A stretch of DNA of 64,000 nt from Penium margaritaceum (taxonomy: Eukaryota > Streptophyta > Zygnematophyceae > Desmidiales > Peniaceae): contig SZWC01006953.1 in the NCBI GenBank assembly GCA_023375785.1, positions 20,269 to 84,268 of the forward strand, read 5' to 3'. The stretch's first letter is position 1; every line of letters starts with the position of its first letter. A program made the position numbers and the translations under genes. Below, piece after piece: positions 22,283 through 34,460 of this stretch. The notes below the pieces were generated by a model. That model was not told the origin of the DNA. It did not search any database and saw only the letters and a list, made by a program, of their open reading frames with translations.

Positions 22283-25200
22283 ATGGGTCTCTCTGTTGAG
22301 AACTATGCTGAATCTGGCACTGTTTTGACATGTGATAATCATGATTTTGTCATCCATGCATTTTTCCTCAATGACCTACACCGCGTCACTCGTCGTCCTC
22401 CCTCTGCAAGTGTGTTCATGGCTAGCGTGCTCTCTCCCAAGCACCCTCGCTTGTTGCATTGCCACCTCTATTATATGACCTTGGACACTGTGTCTAAGCT
22501 CATTCAAACGTAGCCTGCCCTCGGTCTTGACGTGACTTCCTTCAAGAACCGTCCAAGATTGATTACCTCTTTTGCACCCAGGGTTAGATGCACCGGCGCA
22601 CTTACCCTGACTCTACCTCTGGACATTGTTCCTGTTAGAGCTAGTCCATTTCAATCTTCTCGGCTCCCTTCTCGTCGAGTTCCTCCACGATCGAGGACGT
22701 TATGCCTTCGCCCTGGCCGATGAATTCATCATGATGTGGTGGGTGTTCTGCCTCCACCACAAGATTGATGGCACTCTCACGATCTGCCTGTGGCTTGTCA
22801 TGGTTGAGCATTAGCACCGACACACCCTCCACACGTTCCGCTTGGATCGTGGTGAGTTCCTTGGCAAGATGGACGCCTTCTTCACTGAGCAAGATGACTT
22901 TCACTAGGTTTTTTCTCTTGCTACTCCCCAGCACAATGGCGTGTCCAAGCACTGGACCTGCATGATGTGAGATGTGGTTTGTACCATGCGGTCTGAGTGT
23001 GGCCTTTCTGAGTCCTTTGCCTTTGAGGGGTTTGCCTATACGACGTGGGTCTGGAACTGCCTCCCGCACGGTCCCCCGTTGGACCATGTCATGATGTGCC
23101 AGCTCTAGTTTGGTCATCGGGCTGATCAAGATGGCTGTAAACTTTTCTGGTACACTGTGGAACAGCATGTCTCAAAGGTCTCCTCGCGGGGCCCCATGTG
23201 TGCCTTCCTTGGTTTCTCCCCACAGTCAAAGGCTTGCCGCTTCTGGGATACTGTGCGCCATGGTGTCGTTGAGTCTTGTAACAACATTTTCTTCAAGGCG
23301 CTGACCTACCGCGACATCTCTAGCGTCTCGTCCCTGGCCACTAACCCCATCCCTACTCGTGTTGGCTGCCAATGGATGGAGGAGATTTCTCGGCCTGGAG
23401 CTGCCAACGGGTCCGTCCAGGCTCTCACACCTACGGCCTAATCACTGACATAGGATGACCTGGCCATTCTGGCCCTCAGTCCGGTGACACAACTCGCTCC
23501 TGCGGGTCACCATGCACCTTTTGATACATCTAACCCTGCATTGCCCCGTGCACCTACCTCTGTGCTGCCTAGTGCACCCAACTCTGCATCGTCCACTGCA
23601 CCTGACCTAGCTCCAGTGGTCTCGAGTGCAGTTGAACCTACAAAGCGTAATGCACTTGACCTTGCGCCGTCCAGTGTACCTGAGCATGTTCCCACGGACC
23701 AGAATGCACCCGACCCTGCGGCACGCATTGCACATGACCTCGTGCCATCCAGTGCACCCAAACCTACATTGTCCAGTGTACCCAACCCTGCTCCTGTAGT
23801 CCATCCGGGCATGGCTGCGCCCAAATTTGACAGCTCTATCGCAGCCTTCTCGCATGAGCCTTGTGGCCGGCTTCATCCACAAGCCTCGAGAGAACAGCGT
23901 GGGACTTCTGGAGCACCTAGCCACCTCACTCAAACCATCTAGAGTGGTGTGCCTTGCATGAAGGCCCTTGGCCTCAGTGTACAAGTAGACTAAACTAAGG
24001 TGTAGCCAGTGTGCTCCATTCACCATGAGCTCGTAACTCACCAGTTTGTCATGCTTGTGATGAGCATGCAATGCAGTAGTAGCACATGTCACTATTGAGC
24101 CACCCTCAGGTGGCTACGCTCTTGCCACTTAAAGCTCCCCTTTACTGGTGCCTGATCCATGCACACTGAAGGAGGATCTCTCCATTGACAATACAGCTGA
24201 GTGGCATAATGCGTACGAGGATGCACTTAGAGCCAACAAAGAATATGGTGTCTACGAGCCTGTCGATGTCCCGTGAGGGCGGAAAGCAATCAAGGCCGAG
24301 TGGGTGTTTCACAAGAAGTTGAAATCAGATGGCTCACAGGGTCATCACAAGGTTCGCCTGATGGCTAAGGGATTTTCCCAGGTTCATGGTGTGATCTTTA
24401 TATACACTTTTGCCTCTGTTGGTTGCATGATCACTTCTCATGCTCCATTTGACATTGTTATCCAATACAATTGGAAAATGCATCAGATGGACATGAACAA
24501 CGCATTCCTTTGCAGTTCAGTCCAGGAGGAAATCTACATGGTCTAGCAACCTAGCTTTGATGTTGGTGACAAGATTTGATTCTTGCGCAAGGCCTTGTAC
24601 AGCCAGAAGCTGTCCCCTCCGTGCTAGAACCAGGAGATCAACGGCATTCTCACATGTGTTGGATATGTCCAGAGTGATGCCCATCCAGCCTGGTTCATTC
24701 GAAGAAAAGGTGAGCACTTCACTTCCATCCTGGTCTATGTTGATGACTTTTTGATTGCATCTCCCTTGATGGAGGCTCTAAATGAGGCCAAGGCAGTGCT
24801 TCAAACCACCTACAAAATGAAGGACCTTGGTCCTGTTCCTAAATTCCTTGGGATGGAGATCATGTGTGACCGCTGTAGATGGTCGCTCTTACTCCACTTT
24901 ATGTCGGCATTGTGGGAGACTGGTTCATAGGCCTCCTCAGTGCAGTTTCCACACCCTCCATACCCATCACTCTTGACGTGCAGGATGCCTTGAAGGTAGC
25001 AGACCCAGTCCAGCTTGGGGAGCCAGTGGATGTGACCCTATAACTACGCCTCATTGCCTCACTCATGTATCTGACCACCTGTCTACACATCGCCTTTCCT
25101 TTCAACCTACTTCCACACTTCTCAGAGTGCCCTCGATTATGGACCCTACATGCTGTTGTGTGAGTGGTGTGTTATGTGGTCACCACGTTGTACCTCGGGC

Positions 25201-25370
25201 TCTGTTTTCACCGGCATTTCTTGGTGGTTGTTGATGGCGATACAGACAGTGATCGGGCCTAGAGCCCTAGTGGGCGGAGTCAGACCGTTTATCTGTTCCT
25301 TCTGGATGGCACTATTGTGTCGTGGCACAACAGGGAAATGGGGTTCAGTGCTTAGAGATAGTTAGAGGAT
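22283..25370 (+). mobile_element. Copia-2 pol part (fossil)
   Basis: Gag-pre-integrase near 22380-22600 (HPRLLHCHLYYMTLDTVSKLI), integrase 22620-23330, a linker rich in repeated Asp/Ala/Pro blocks 23484-23942, reverse transcriptase 24180-24900 (FHKKLKSDGSQGHHKVRLMA; catalytic LVYVDDFLIASPL near 24732-24770) and RNase H from about 25050. Broken in many places. Confidence 0.82.
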
Positions 25371-27132
25371 GAGTACCCTACTGATCTTAAACATTGACAC
25401 TAAATGTATTTTGGGAACTTTTCTTCAACAGAAAGTTTTCTTAGTTGAATTACTTGTGTACCACCTAAATAACAATGTTGGAAAGACAAGAATAAAACTA
25501 CGTTGAAGACGGGGTTGTTGTTAATGCCTTGTTCAAAATGATTCCTCATGGTTCTTCAAATAAGCCTTCTGTGTCTTTGACATCCTTTTATTTTCGCAGC
25601 TTTTGTTCAAGTGCACTCTTGAACCAGGACAACAAAACAATGTGCACGATGCATGATTACTCAGCATTAACAGAAAAGGAAAAAGTGCACTGACACATCA
25701 AAAGCATCGAAGTGCTTGTAAGATATCTATTTTAATATCATGCATCACACGACCTGATCCTCCTCCACCTCATCTACCCCAAACAGCAGCTGCCCGGCAT
25801 AAGGCAGTGCCTCACACTCAAACGCAGGGGTACAAACACGCAAAAAGCTTGCCTTGGCCCAGGAACCTTTCATGATATCCTCACTAACAACGTGCAGCCA
25901 TGCATCCATAAACCAAGCAGAGGCCTCTTCCTTGAGGCGGCCCATGCCCACGCTGAGGGGGAAGCCACGAGATGTCCGTTTTGTGCCCCACACTGATTAG
26001 AGTTCCTCGATTTTTTTTCAAGGGTGCATGATCCCCATGTCACAGGGCTGCACATTTGAGGTGCAGACGATGGGGATGTAACAGGTTCACATATATGGGT
26101 ATATGCTGTGAATCCAGTCCTGGAAACCTGCACATGCATGTGGAAGCCATGCATCCAGGACAAGCAGCATGTCCGTGCTCCCAACCTCAAAACCCAACTG
26201 TTGACACATCCTTTTGCAGTGTGGAACCACGATGGATCGAACCCACTCACGAGTGGTTTCTCTGTTGACCCGATGGTTAGGGTTTAACATTAGGTTGGCA
26301 CCAGCATCAAGGAGCTGACGGGCAGCGCTGCCAAGTGGAAGGCAACACTTACTTTTGCCCCCAATAATCAGCTGTAATGGTAGCATCTCCCCTATCATGC
26401 TGCACGTGACAAGGACAGTGATCTGCCGCTTATCGTCCAGCACTATGATGCCAATGTCCCTATTCCCTTTAGGTGCATATGTGTGGTCCGTGGATTGCAT
26501 CAACTGCACACCTGCATGGTCCGTGTTCATTGTGAAAAACGTACTGATGCCATACAGGCCAACCATGACTGCAGCACGTCGGTGCAAAATGAGCACAATA
26601 TCCTCCAAATCCTTGGGTAGTTTCTGGACGGCGGTAGTTCCACAGTGCCAATACCACTCAATTTCTCTCTCTGCAAAATCTCAGACCCGCGGACGTCTGA
26701 AAGCAAGGGATCCAAACTGCTCCAGGACATCGGAGGTGTGGCCGGCAATGGCCTCTCAGACCTGCTTGCGAATTGTCTTTGATTTCAGCGCGTTCCCTTC
26801 GTTGTGGGCATTGCAAACCTTTTACTTTGTCTCTGCCATGGTGTCCGGATGCTCGGCACGCCACGCCTTTTGCCTCCATGTCCGTGCTTGTTTTTGCAGT
26901 TTTCGGAGATGGGTGCCGATGCCATCATCGTCTGAGCAGAGATGACAGCGTTTCGGTACTGAGGTTTGAGATCAGGCGTCCCGGATTCAAACCATCCCAC
27001 GGCAGTGGACGGCGCAAGACGGTTGTACACTCAATGCTCATCCGGCATACGGAATGTTGTGCATGAATGTTGGGCAGCGGAGTACGCAGGTACTTATCTT
27101 TCTCTTTGAGGGCCTTTGAGATTGTCCAGAAA
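25371..27132 (-). mobile_element. DDE_1 (pogo-like) DNA transposon, decayed, left portion
   Basis: Starts at the GAGTACCCTACTG junction with Copia-2. A transposase lies on the minus strand. The sequence runs to 27132, where Copia-3 has inserted; it continues on the other side at 39545. Proof is the uninterrupted homologue at 54902-55400, which reads straight through that point. No inverted terminal partner of the left end was found, so the full extent is unknown. Confidence 0.65.
25745..26900 (-). pseudogene. DDE_1-type transposase, broken
   Basis: Best preserved at 26087-26608. In order: ERE(I)EWYWH and KLPKDLEDIVL blocks, the first catalytic-region motif MNTDHAGVQ, then QITVLVTCSMIGEMLPLQLI and GGKSKCCLP, the second acidic motif LLVLDAWLPHAC, and further on, in another frame, CTSNVQPCDMGIMHP, the region of the third acidic residue. 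These are the signatures of the DDE superfamily endonuclease of pogo/Tigger-like elements. C-terminal remnant ends at 25745. There is at least one frame change after about 26090 and in-frame stops near 26690-26740, so it is not functional as it stands. No CENP-B-type DNA-binding domain was recognised. Confidence 0.75.
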
Positions 27133-28109
27133 TGTCAGGAGGAATCAGCGAGATGCGGTCCCGATGTTTGTCTGATCGTCTCTTGTGGTTCACGTCTTCT
27201 GTTTTGGGCAAATCTGAGACTGAGCGTGAGCTTTTTGGTCGCCTAACGCTATGTGAGCAGGAGTTTAGAGACAGTCACTTTTGCGAAGGGAATAACGTGA
27301 TTTTTTTTTGTGTACATGGACATGATCACAGAATTTATAGGGCTAGTCATGAGCTTTCCAACGCACAAAACCGCGCGCAATTCGGCCAAGCGTAGCCCAA
27401 GTTACTCTTGCCGAAGCGCAGGTCTCATCCACCACAGAAGCCTGACGCCGCCACTCGCCGTGGCGCCTTCCTTCACGTGCGAAGCACTTTTCCCAAGGTG
27501 CAGATCCTATTGCACGTGGTGTAGGGGTCCCTTGCACTGTTTCCATGCACCTTCCCTACTTTTGGGTCGAGTTTGGTCATGGAGTGTGACGAGGTTCGAA
27601 ACCAGTCCGCGGACCTGCAGTCAGAGTTTTGACTGACAGAGTTTTTCCTGAGTAACAAAACGTGCTACTAAGTTTTGGATGCCGAGCCACGATTTGGCTA
27701 AGTCCATCAGTAACAACCTGCACAACAGGATCCGGTGGATGATCCACCTGATCAGGTGGATTATCCACTGGATGCCTCGGCAGGCCTTCTGGAGCAATTT
27801 CTCCAGATGGTGTTTTTGTTACTCGGTCCAGTCGATTATCCACCGGATTTCGAGTCGCAGCCGGCTCCCGGAGCCGCCGCGCAAACCCCAATTTTGGTAG
27901 GCCATATCTCCTTTGATACTTGTCCGATTCCGGTGAAACAACTTGCTCCGGATTCAGCGACTTTTCAAGTTTAAGGGGCAATCATCCATTTTAGGATCCA
28001 AGCAATTCTGAAGTTGCCAGATCCGCCGGAGCGGAGTTTAGTCTTTCTGGCGGCTCGTCGGCACCTTCCGGCGCCGCACTTGGGCATGCGGAGGGGAAAT
28101 TTTTCAACA
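27133..28109 (-). repeat. Copia-3 3' LTR
   Basis: 977 bp. Carries a 34-bp near-perfect palindrome at 27735-27768 with GTGGAT/ATCCAC arms around TGATCA, kept in diverged form in the other LTR near 39170-39210. Confidence 0.9.
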
Positions 28110-28152
28110 TTCTCCCCCTTGCACATGCCATGCCCATTGCTCCTTCTTGCCC

Positions 28153-28727
28153 TCACTCATCTTCCGCTGCGCCCTCCAGCCCATCATGGCTGGTCATCCC
28201 AAGCCCAGCCACGCTCATTGCGTACCGGTCCGCGGGTTGCGCTTTGGTCAAGCAATCTGCAAGCATGTTGTGCGTGCTGCAGTGCTGCAGCACCACCTGC
28301 CCCTTCTCGACCATGTCCCATGCGTAGTGGTAACGCACGTTGATGTACTTCTTCCTCCTGTGCTACGTCGGATTTTTGGTCAGCGAGATTGAGCTGGTGT
28401 TGTCATCTTGCACCACCGTTGGCTCCTGCTGCGACACGCCCAGCTCCCCCAACAACCTGCAGAGCCACACTGCCTCCTTGACCGCCTTGGCCAGCGCGAT
28501 CTACTCTGCTTCCACTGTGGAGGTTGCAACACAGTCCTGCTTCCTGCTACACCACAAGACTGCTGCACCAACAAGGAAGAACACGTAGCCGGATGTGGAC
28601 TTCCGCTTGTGCACATCCCCAGCGTAGTCTGCATCCTTGTAGCAGACTAGGCGCAAAGGGTCCGTCAGCCCTTTGCCGCCAAACCTCAGGCACGCGTGCC
28701 GCATTGCCTGCAGGTAGCGAAGGGTGC
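28153..28727 (-). mobile_element. Copia-3 RNase H part (fossil)
   Basis: Minus-strand sequence with CYKDADYAGDVHKRKSTSGY, WCSRKQDCVATSTVEAE and LADCLTKAQPADRY motifs, the Copia RNase H signature. Its upstream continuation lies across the Gypsy-1 insertion at 35638. Confidence 0.87.
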
Positions 28728-29503
28728 TGTAATGAGGCGCCCACCTTTTTCCGGCATACTCGGTGCCTCGTCTGAGTATTTGGGGCATGCACGCCTTTTT
28801 TCGGCTTTTTTGGAAATCCAGGTCGCAGTCGAGCTCACCTCCGCTCGACCACCAATGAGGAGGATGAGGAGCGAGCGCGCGAGCGAGCGCCGGCGTGAAG
28901 TTCACGCCGGCGCTAGGGGGCTGTTTTGTGCAAACCCCCATGCGACGTTCCGAACACGCCACGCGGGGGTGGCTTCCCCCTCTCGACGGGCAGCGTATAG
29001 TGTACGCTGCCCGCCGAGGGGTTTGTCTCGGAGGCGGGCTCTCGACAACGCGCGCGGTCAACTGCGGAAAGAGCTCCGGTGGCAGCAACTGCGCGACGGC
29101 TGCACTACCACCAGTGGCGTATGCAGCAGGACAACTGCACCCACCACCAAGAAGCGTCAAGCCAATGCGGCGGCTCGCCGAGAGAAAAGCCAGACCGTTG
29201 TTCTAGACGATCGACGGCCAAGCATTTCTCGCACTAGGTACTAGGTGCAAGTAGAGCACCAGGTTCAGGTGCAAGCAGATCATTGGGTTCAGGTTTAAGT
29301 AGCTTGCTACAACAAGCTAGGAAAGCAGTAGGCTGAGGCCTGGGCTAGCCGGCCGGACTGTGTAAACATCATGTACTCAGTTCATTCTGATTAACCTGTG
29401 TTTTCCAGCTCTGGTTTCCAGACTTCTCCAAGTCTAATCTTTTCGCAGCGATTGTGCTCTCAACACACCAAGGATAAATCTTCAGAGAGCACACACTCTC
29501 ACA
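28728..29503 (+). repeat. Gypsy-1 5' LTR
   Basis: 776 bp. Holds a perfect 27-bp palindrome at 28887-28913 (GCGCCGGCGTGAA arms) and a second hairpin at 28982-29118 coordinates 28982-28997 with 29003-29018, both conserved in the 3' LTR. Confidence 0.92.
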
Positions 29504-29505
29504 TC

Positions 29506-29517
29506 TGGTATCAGAGC
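29506..29517 (+). other. Gypsy-1 primer-binding site
   Basis: TGGTATCAGAGC, complementary to the 3' end of initiator tRNA-Met, two bases after the LTR. Confidence 0.93.
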
Positions 29518-29859
29518 CAGAGCCACGCGTTGGGCGGAAGCGCTACCGGAGCTCGCCAAACTTCAAAGAGCGAAGGCACGGACTACGCCGGATAACGTCG
29601 AGGCTGATCGAGAGGGAGATTGCTGGACCAGAATTCGAAGCCAATGCACAAGCCAACCTCTGGAAGTATATATACATTTCTGGAGTATCCACACGGCCTA
29701 CCGTGCGCGCCCAGGAGACAACGGGTGACTCCTACGCACTCCAAAGATGTCAGTTTTTCATCCCGGACTGCCAAATTACTGCCGAAAATTTCTCGATTGC
29801 TGCTGAAATGCTGCCAGTTTTTTTAGAGAATCTCCAACGGCCAAAAATCAGCTAGAGCC

Positions 29860-30765
29860 ATGGAGCAGGTCCTACAGCAGATCGTAGAGCAGTTGGGATC
29901 CCTCAAGCTGGAGAATGAGCGGCTCAATCGGCAGATGGCTGACCTGCGGGACGCGACTAACGCTAGACAGGTTCGGGCGGTCCGACCAAGGAGTCCTCCA
30001 AGACCAAAGCCAAAGGCTCTGGAACCTTTCAATCCCTCAGTCAAGGGTGCGAGCGTACGGACCTGGTAGTTTGCGATGAACAGCTACTTTGGGGCTCTGG
30101 GTCACCCTCCAGAGGACGATGCTGTGCGTGTGTCATTCGCGGTGACACTGCTACGCGGAGCAACATTGGAGTGGTGGAGGCAGCTGAATATGCTGGCCAC
30201 TCGAGGTGGAGGTGGGAACGCAGCTGTACAACATGCCGTGTTATGGCAGCCAGACGCAGGACAAGCTGAAGCTCGCCCGCCGACGACATGGGAGCAGTTC
30301 CAGCAAGCCATCAGAGATCGGTTTGATCTCCTGAACGCCTCCATGGTCGCACGCAACAAGCTTAAGCAGCTGAAGCATATAGGCTCAGTGCAGGATTACA
30401 CACACCGTTTCTTGGCATTATGCTTGGAGATCGACAAACTGAGCGAGCCCGAGATGGCACACAAATACCACGACGGCTTGAAGGCAGAAATTCAACGCAC
30501 ACTGGCACTCAGTGGAATCACGGAAATCCAGGCAATGGTGGCCACTGCTGAGCGCGTTGACACGCTACGCTACCATCGAGGGGGTTTCCGTGAGAAGCAA
30601 GAAAACTTCCAGCGTCGAACACAGTACCAACAGACCAACGCCATGGGAATCGACGCAGTGCAAGGAGGCTAGCAGCGGAGCAAGCCGCGTGGTGGGAACT
30701 GTTGGATCTGCAGGAAGCCTGGGCACCACAAGAAGGACTGCAAGGAGAAGTAGCAGGGAAACGGC
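29860..30765 (+). mobile_element. Gypsy-1 gag part (fossil)
   Basis: N-terminal heptad-like coiled coil (LKLENERLNRQMADL), a retrotransposon gag core (LRGATLEWWRQLN; TWEQFQQAIRDRF; VQDYTHRFLALC) and a CCHC zinc knuckle, CWICRKPGHHKKDC, near 30700-30745. Confidence 0.9.
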
Positions 30766-30974
30766 AACGAGCAGTGAATGGCGGAAGACCAACTGCTGGA
30801 AAAGCTTCGTCCGCATCAATGAACATCAGCCCCGAAAGTCCTTCGACAACTAGGGAGCTGCCGGGTGTATTGCTGTGGAGTGAAGGAAGCGGGAGCGTCC
30901 CGGGAATCCTCCTAAAATCCGAAAGACAATCAGCTGGTTCTGCGGACGGCAAAGGGCACCAGACTCGCCGATAG

Positions 30975-31275
30975 GTTAAAGCATTACTGGATTGCGGTTC
31001 GTCACACTCATTTTTCAGCGACGAGCTTGCAAAGAGGTTGGGGATTGCACGCCTACCCGGGAAGCCAACTACGGCCAAGTTGGTGCAAGGGGAGCTGGAA
31101 TGCGGACTGCCTCTGGAGCCTCTGAGGATCCGTCTGGACAAGCTGTCGTGCGATGTGAACTTTCGCATGTGCCTGATGGACACTTACGACGCCATTTTGG
31201 GGCGTGACTGGCTGCACCGGTGGAATCCTACTGTGGATTGGGTGCGCAGCCAGGTGAAAGTAAAGAAATGTGGAG
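30975..31275 (+). mobile_element. Gypsy-1 protease part (fossil)
   Basis: Retropepsin-like: LDCGSSHSFFS near 30990-31020 with the aspartate of the active-site loop, and AILGRDWLHRWNP near 31190-31230, typical of Ty3/Gypsy proteases. Confidence 0.83.
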
Positions 31276-31559
31276 AGCTAATTGTTTTGCCGTTGTGGGC
31301 AGAGGAGAAGGACTCCAAGGCAGGCAAGGTGCCACAGTTGAGTTATGTGCAGCTGAAGCATTCCCAGCAAAAGGGCGACCAAGTATGCCTTTTGTGGGTG
31401 CGGCAGGAGGCAGCAGCTGAAAAGGTGGAAGTGTTGGCAAGAGAGGGAAAGCAACGAGAAGGAGAGCAGCAGAAAGCACCAGCAGCAGAGCTGTCAGAAG
31501 GCATCAAGGGAGTGTTGGACAGCTACGGTGACGTGTTTTCTCCTGAGCTGCCAAAGGGT

Positions 31560-33520
31560 TTACCTCCAAAGCGAGACATCGACCATGAAATTGATATGGT
31601 TCCTGGAGCAACTCCAACGGTGTGGGCTGCTTATCGTATGAGCGATAATGAGCTGGGTGAGCTGAAGAAACAGTTGGAGGAGCTGACGGAGCAGGGGTTT
31701 ATCATACCGTCGGTGTCACACTACGCTGCATCAGTCCTCTTTGTGAAAATGAAGACAGGGAGCTGTGGATGTGCGTGGACTATCGCGCACTGAACAACGT
31801 AACGATTACAAACCGGTACCTGCTGCCAAGGGTTGAGGAGCTGTTTGACCAACTGAGGGGAGCGCAGTATTTCAACAAGATTGACTTACGCTCGGGGTAC
31901 CATCATATTCGGATTGCGGAGCAGGATGTGGAGAAGATGTTGGAATTCTGGTTGCCATCACAAACCGGCAGATCCAGAATCTTCAACAAAGCTGTGGGCT
32001 ATCCGGTAAATATCAGAGGTGTATGGATATACCAAACAATATGGTGTGTGAGCAGTGACGACCACCTACCTGTTCATCCTCGCAAGACATCTTCTGGACA
32101 GGTTCTCTTCCCGCCAAGTAATCGGACCAACTACTATCGGCTGGTTGTCCACCGTCTGGCACATCAACGGTTCGCATGATACATCCATGTCATCGAACGG
32201 CATAGCATATGCACAGGCATCCAAAGCAAATGACAAGGCCTCTCTTGGGCTGTGGAGATGGCAAACGCTCCAAGTAATATCACACTACATATAGCATAGA
32301 ACGTTTCTGTTATTGTTTCAACTGTTCCTTAGGCTCCTGTCAGCGAATGTACCATAGATGAAGTTCTTCGTCCTTGGAAGTTAAAGAATGAGATCCATTG
32401 TCTCTGGTCCCTCTCATGGGTACAAGAACTTGAGCTGACATCTGAATTCTCACGCTGACGTCTGCTGGCCTGATCCTAAACTTCAACAGAAGATGGCGTT
32501 TCGGACGCGGTATGGCCATTTCGAGTAACTTGGGATACCATTTGGATTGACCAACGCTCCTGCAACGTTCATGAGCCTCATGAACATGATCTTCCACTCT
32601 CACTTGGATCAGTTTGTGGTGGTGTTCCTTGATGACATCTTCATCTACTCCTAAACTTTGGAAGAGCATTAGCAACATCTTCGGCAGGTGTTGAAAATTC
32701 TTTGCAGAGAGAAGTTGTTTGCAAATCTCTCCAAGTGCGAGTTCGAGAAAAGGGAGGTGGAGTTCCTTGGGCACATTGTGAGCGGCAAGGGTCTCCACAT
32801 GGACCCAAAAAAGGTGGAAGCAGCGAAGCAGTGGCCAACACCAAAGTGCGTGCATGACATCCAGGTCTTCCTGGGATTTGTTAACTACTACTGGTTATCA
32901 TCCAGTAATTCATCCGGGGTTACGCAGAGAAGGGTGCGCAGCTGACCCATCTGCTACGGAAGGATCACCAATGGGAATGGGGCGTGAAGGAGCAGACGAG
33001 CTTTGAGGAGCTCAAGGCTGCAATGTGTGACGCTCCAATTCTGGTGCATCTGGATTCATCCAAGGAGTTTGTCATTGCGACGAACGCAAGCGACTATGCC
33101 ATTGGGGCGGTGCTGATGCAAGATCACGGAAAGGGGCCGCAGCCGATTGCGTACACGTCTCACAAGTTGCGAGAGGCGGAGCTGAACTATGCAATCCATG
33201 AGAAGGAGATGCTAATGATGATCCATGCGTTCAAGCAATGGAGGTGCTGCCTCGAGTCGTGATGCTGCGTGGTCTTCACGGATCACTACGTCCTGAAGTA
33301 CCTGAAGACGCAGCCGAACCTTAGTCGTCGACAGACTCGCTGGATGGAGTTCTTCGAATGGATTTTTGACTACGAGATCCAGTACAAGCCTCGGGAGGTG
33401 AAGCTGGCAGATCCTTTGTCGCAGAGGCCGGACTTGAGCCTCAACGCAAACTCAGTGCTAATGGGATCTCCAGTCATGAATAGCCTATTCAAGCATGGCT
33501 ATGGTGTGGATAGTGAGTTC
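31560..33520 (+). mobile_element. Gypsy-1 reverse transcriptase and RNase H part (fossil)
   Basis: Motifs in order: RDIDHEIDMVPGATP, VDYRALNNVTITNRY, FNKIDLRSGYHHIRI, then after the 548-bp insert [27 protein letters not shown], and RNase H motifs FVIATNASDYAIGAVL, YAIHEKEMLMMIHA and VFTDHYVLKYL. Classic Ty3/Gypsy. Confidence 0.9.
31940..32487. mobile_element. 548-bp insertion in Gypsy-1, 8-bp target duplication, family unknown
   Basis: The 8-bp AGAAGATG at 31932-31939 recurs at 32488-32495, exactly bounding 548 bp that interrupt the conserved reverse transcriptase block. An 8-bp duplication is typical of hAT transposons, but the ends (TTGGAATTCTGG and CTAAACTTCAAC) show no clear inverted repeat, no poly-A and no ORF with recognisable homology. 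A spliceosomal intron is unlikely because no GT/AG pair restores the duplicated site. Confidence 0.75.
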
Positions 33521-33592
33521 ATGGGTGGTGTGCTGAAAGACGCCAAGTGGGATGGAGTGTATTGGTGAAGGGGGCAGGAGCATAGAATTGTC

Positions 33593-34400
33593 GTGTCGGA
33601 CTATGCACCATTGAAGCAGTTGCTGCTGGAGGAGGTGCATGACACCCACTACTTGGGTCACTTTGGCTTCGACAAGATGCTCAAAGCCTTGGCACGCCAA
33701 TACTGGTGGTCGTTAATGGCAAGTGATTGCAAGAAGTTTGTGAGCAGCTGTGATGTGTGCCAACGCATCAAGGCACGGAGGACCAAGCCACCAGGGGAGC
33801 TGCAACCATTGCCTGTACCAGAGAGGCCATGAACAGACACCTCGCTTCACTTCGTTGCTGGGTTGCCTGCGACGCAGCAAGGCAACAACACGGTGTTGGT
33901 GGTGGTGGACCGGTTCTCCAAGATGGCACACTTCATCGCATGTCCTGAGAGTATCACATCTGTCGGGACAGCTCAACTCCTCCTCAGTCATGTCATCAAG
34001 CTACATGGATTGCCGCAGTCGGTGGTCTCACATCACGATCCACGCTTCACTTCGTGATTCTGGAGAGATCTCATGGATTAGCTGGGCACGCGGGTGCAAC
34101 TGACCACGAAATACCACCCACAGAGCGATGGGAAAATGAAGCACACGAACCAGACATTGGAGCAACTGCTGCGGAGCATGGTCCTACCCCATGGAGAGGG
34201 TTGGGAGGAGAAGCTCGGCGTGGCAGAGTTTACCTACAACTTAGCGGTGTTAGTATCAACAGGAAAGTCACCGTTTGTGGTGTTCTATGGCTACCAGCCA
34301 CTGAGCCCAGCCGCCCTTGCTACGGCAACATCTCTTCTGGCTATGCAGCAGATTGTTGAAGGGTTTTCCACCACTTGGAACGACTGTTGAAGGCACAAAA
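33593..34400 (+). mobile_element. Gypsy-1 integrase part (fossil)
   Basis: HHCC zinc-binding section (HDTHYLGHFGFDKML ... CDVCQRIKAR), core (VVVDRFSKMAHFIACP; HHDPRFTS; YHPQSDGKMKHTNQTLEQ). Confidence 0.9.
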
Positions 34401-34460
34401 GCAACAGAAGGGGCAGGATGATAAGCATCACTTTGTGGAGGAGTTCCAATTGGAGATAAG

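Larger units (their letters stand above)
18392..25370 (+). mobile_element. Copia-2, Ty1/Copia relative of Copia-1, broken and without visible right LTR
   Basis: A left LTR (18392-19094), a consensus primer site and then gag, gag-pre-integrase, integrase, a Pro/Ala-rich linker, reverse transcriptase and RNase H in Copia order, all paralogous to Copia-1. At about 25370 it meets the pogo-like transposon. No matching right LTR is seen in the window. Many breaks. A second copy of its reverse transcriptase/RNase H section lies at 53.5-54.9 kb inside Gypsy-2. Confidence 0.82.

Noticed and set aside
25371-25383. GAGTACCCTACTG as part of Copia-2 RNase H (EAEY-like)
   Set aside because: The reading is possible there, but the same 62 bp starts at 45547 next to unrelated sequence, so an element end explains all three loci better.
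26985-27005. B-box-like TCCCGGATTCAAACC (reverse) as a tRNA gene or SINE
   Set aside because: No acceptable A box at the right distance and no tRNA fold.
27580-27600. GGTTCGAAACC in the Copia-3 LTRs as a Pol III B box
   Set aside because: It is a short palindrome-like word with no paired A box on either strand.
31939-32490. Reading the 548-bp insert as a spliceosomal intron or introner
   Set aside because: No GT/AG pair removes the insert together with one copy of the 8-bp duplication.
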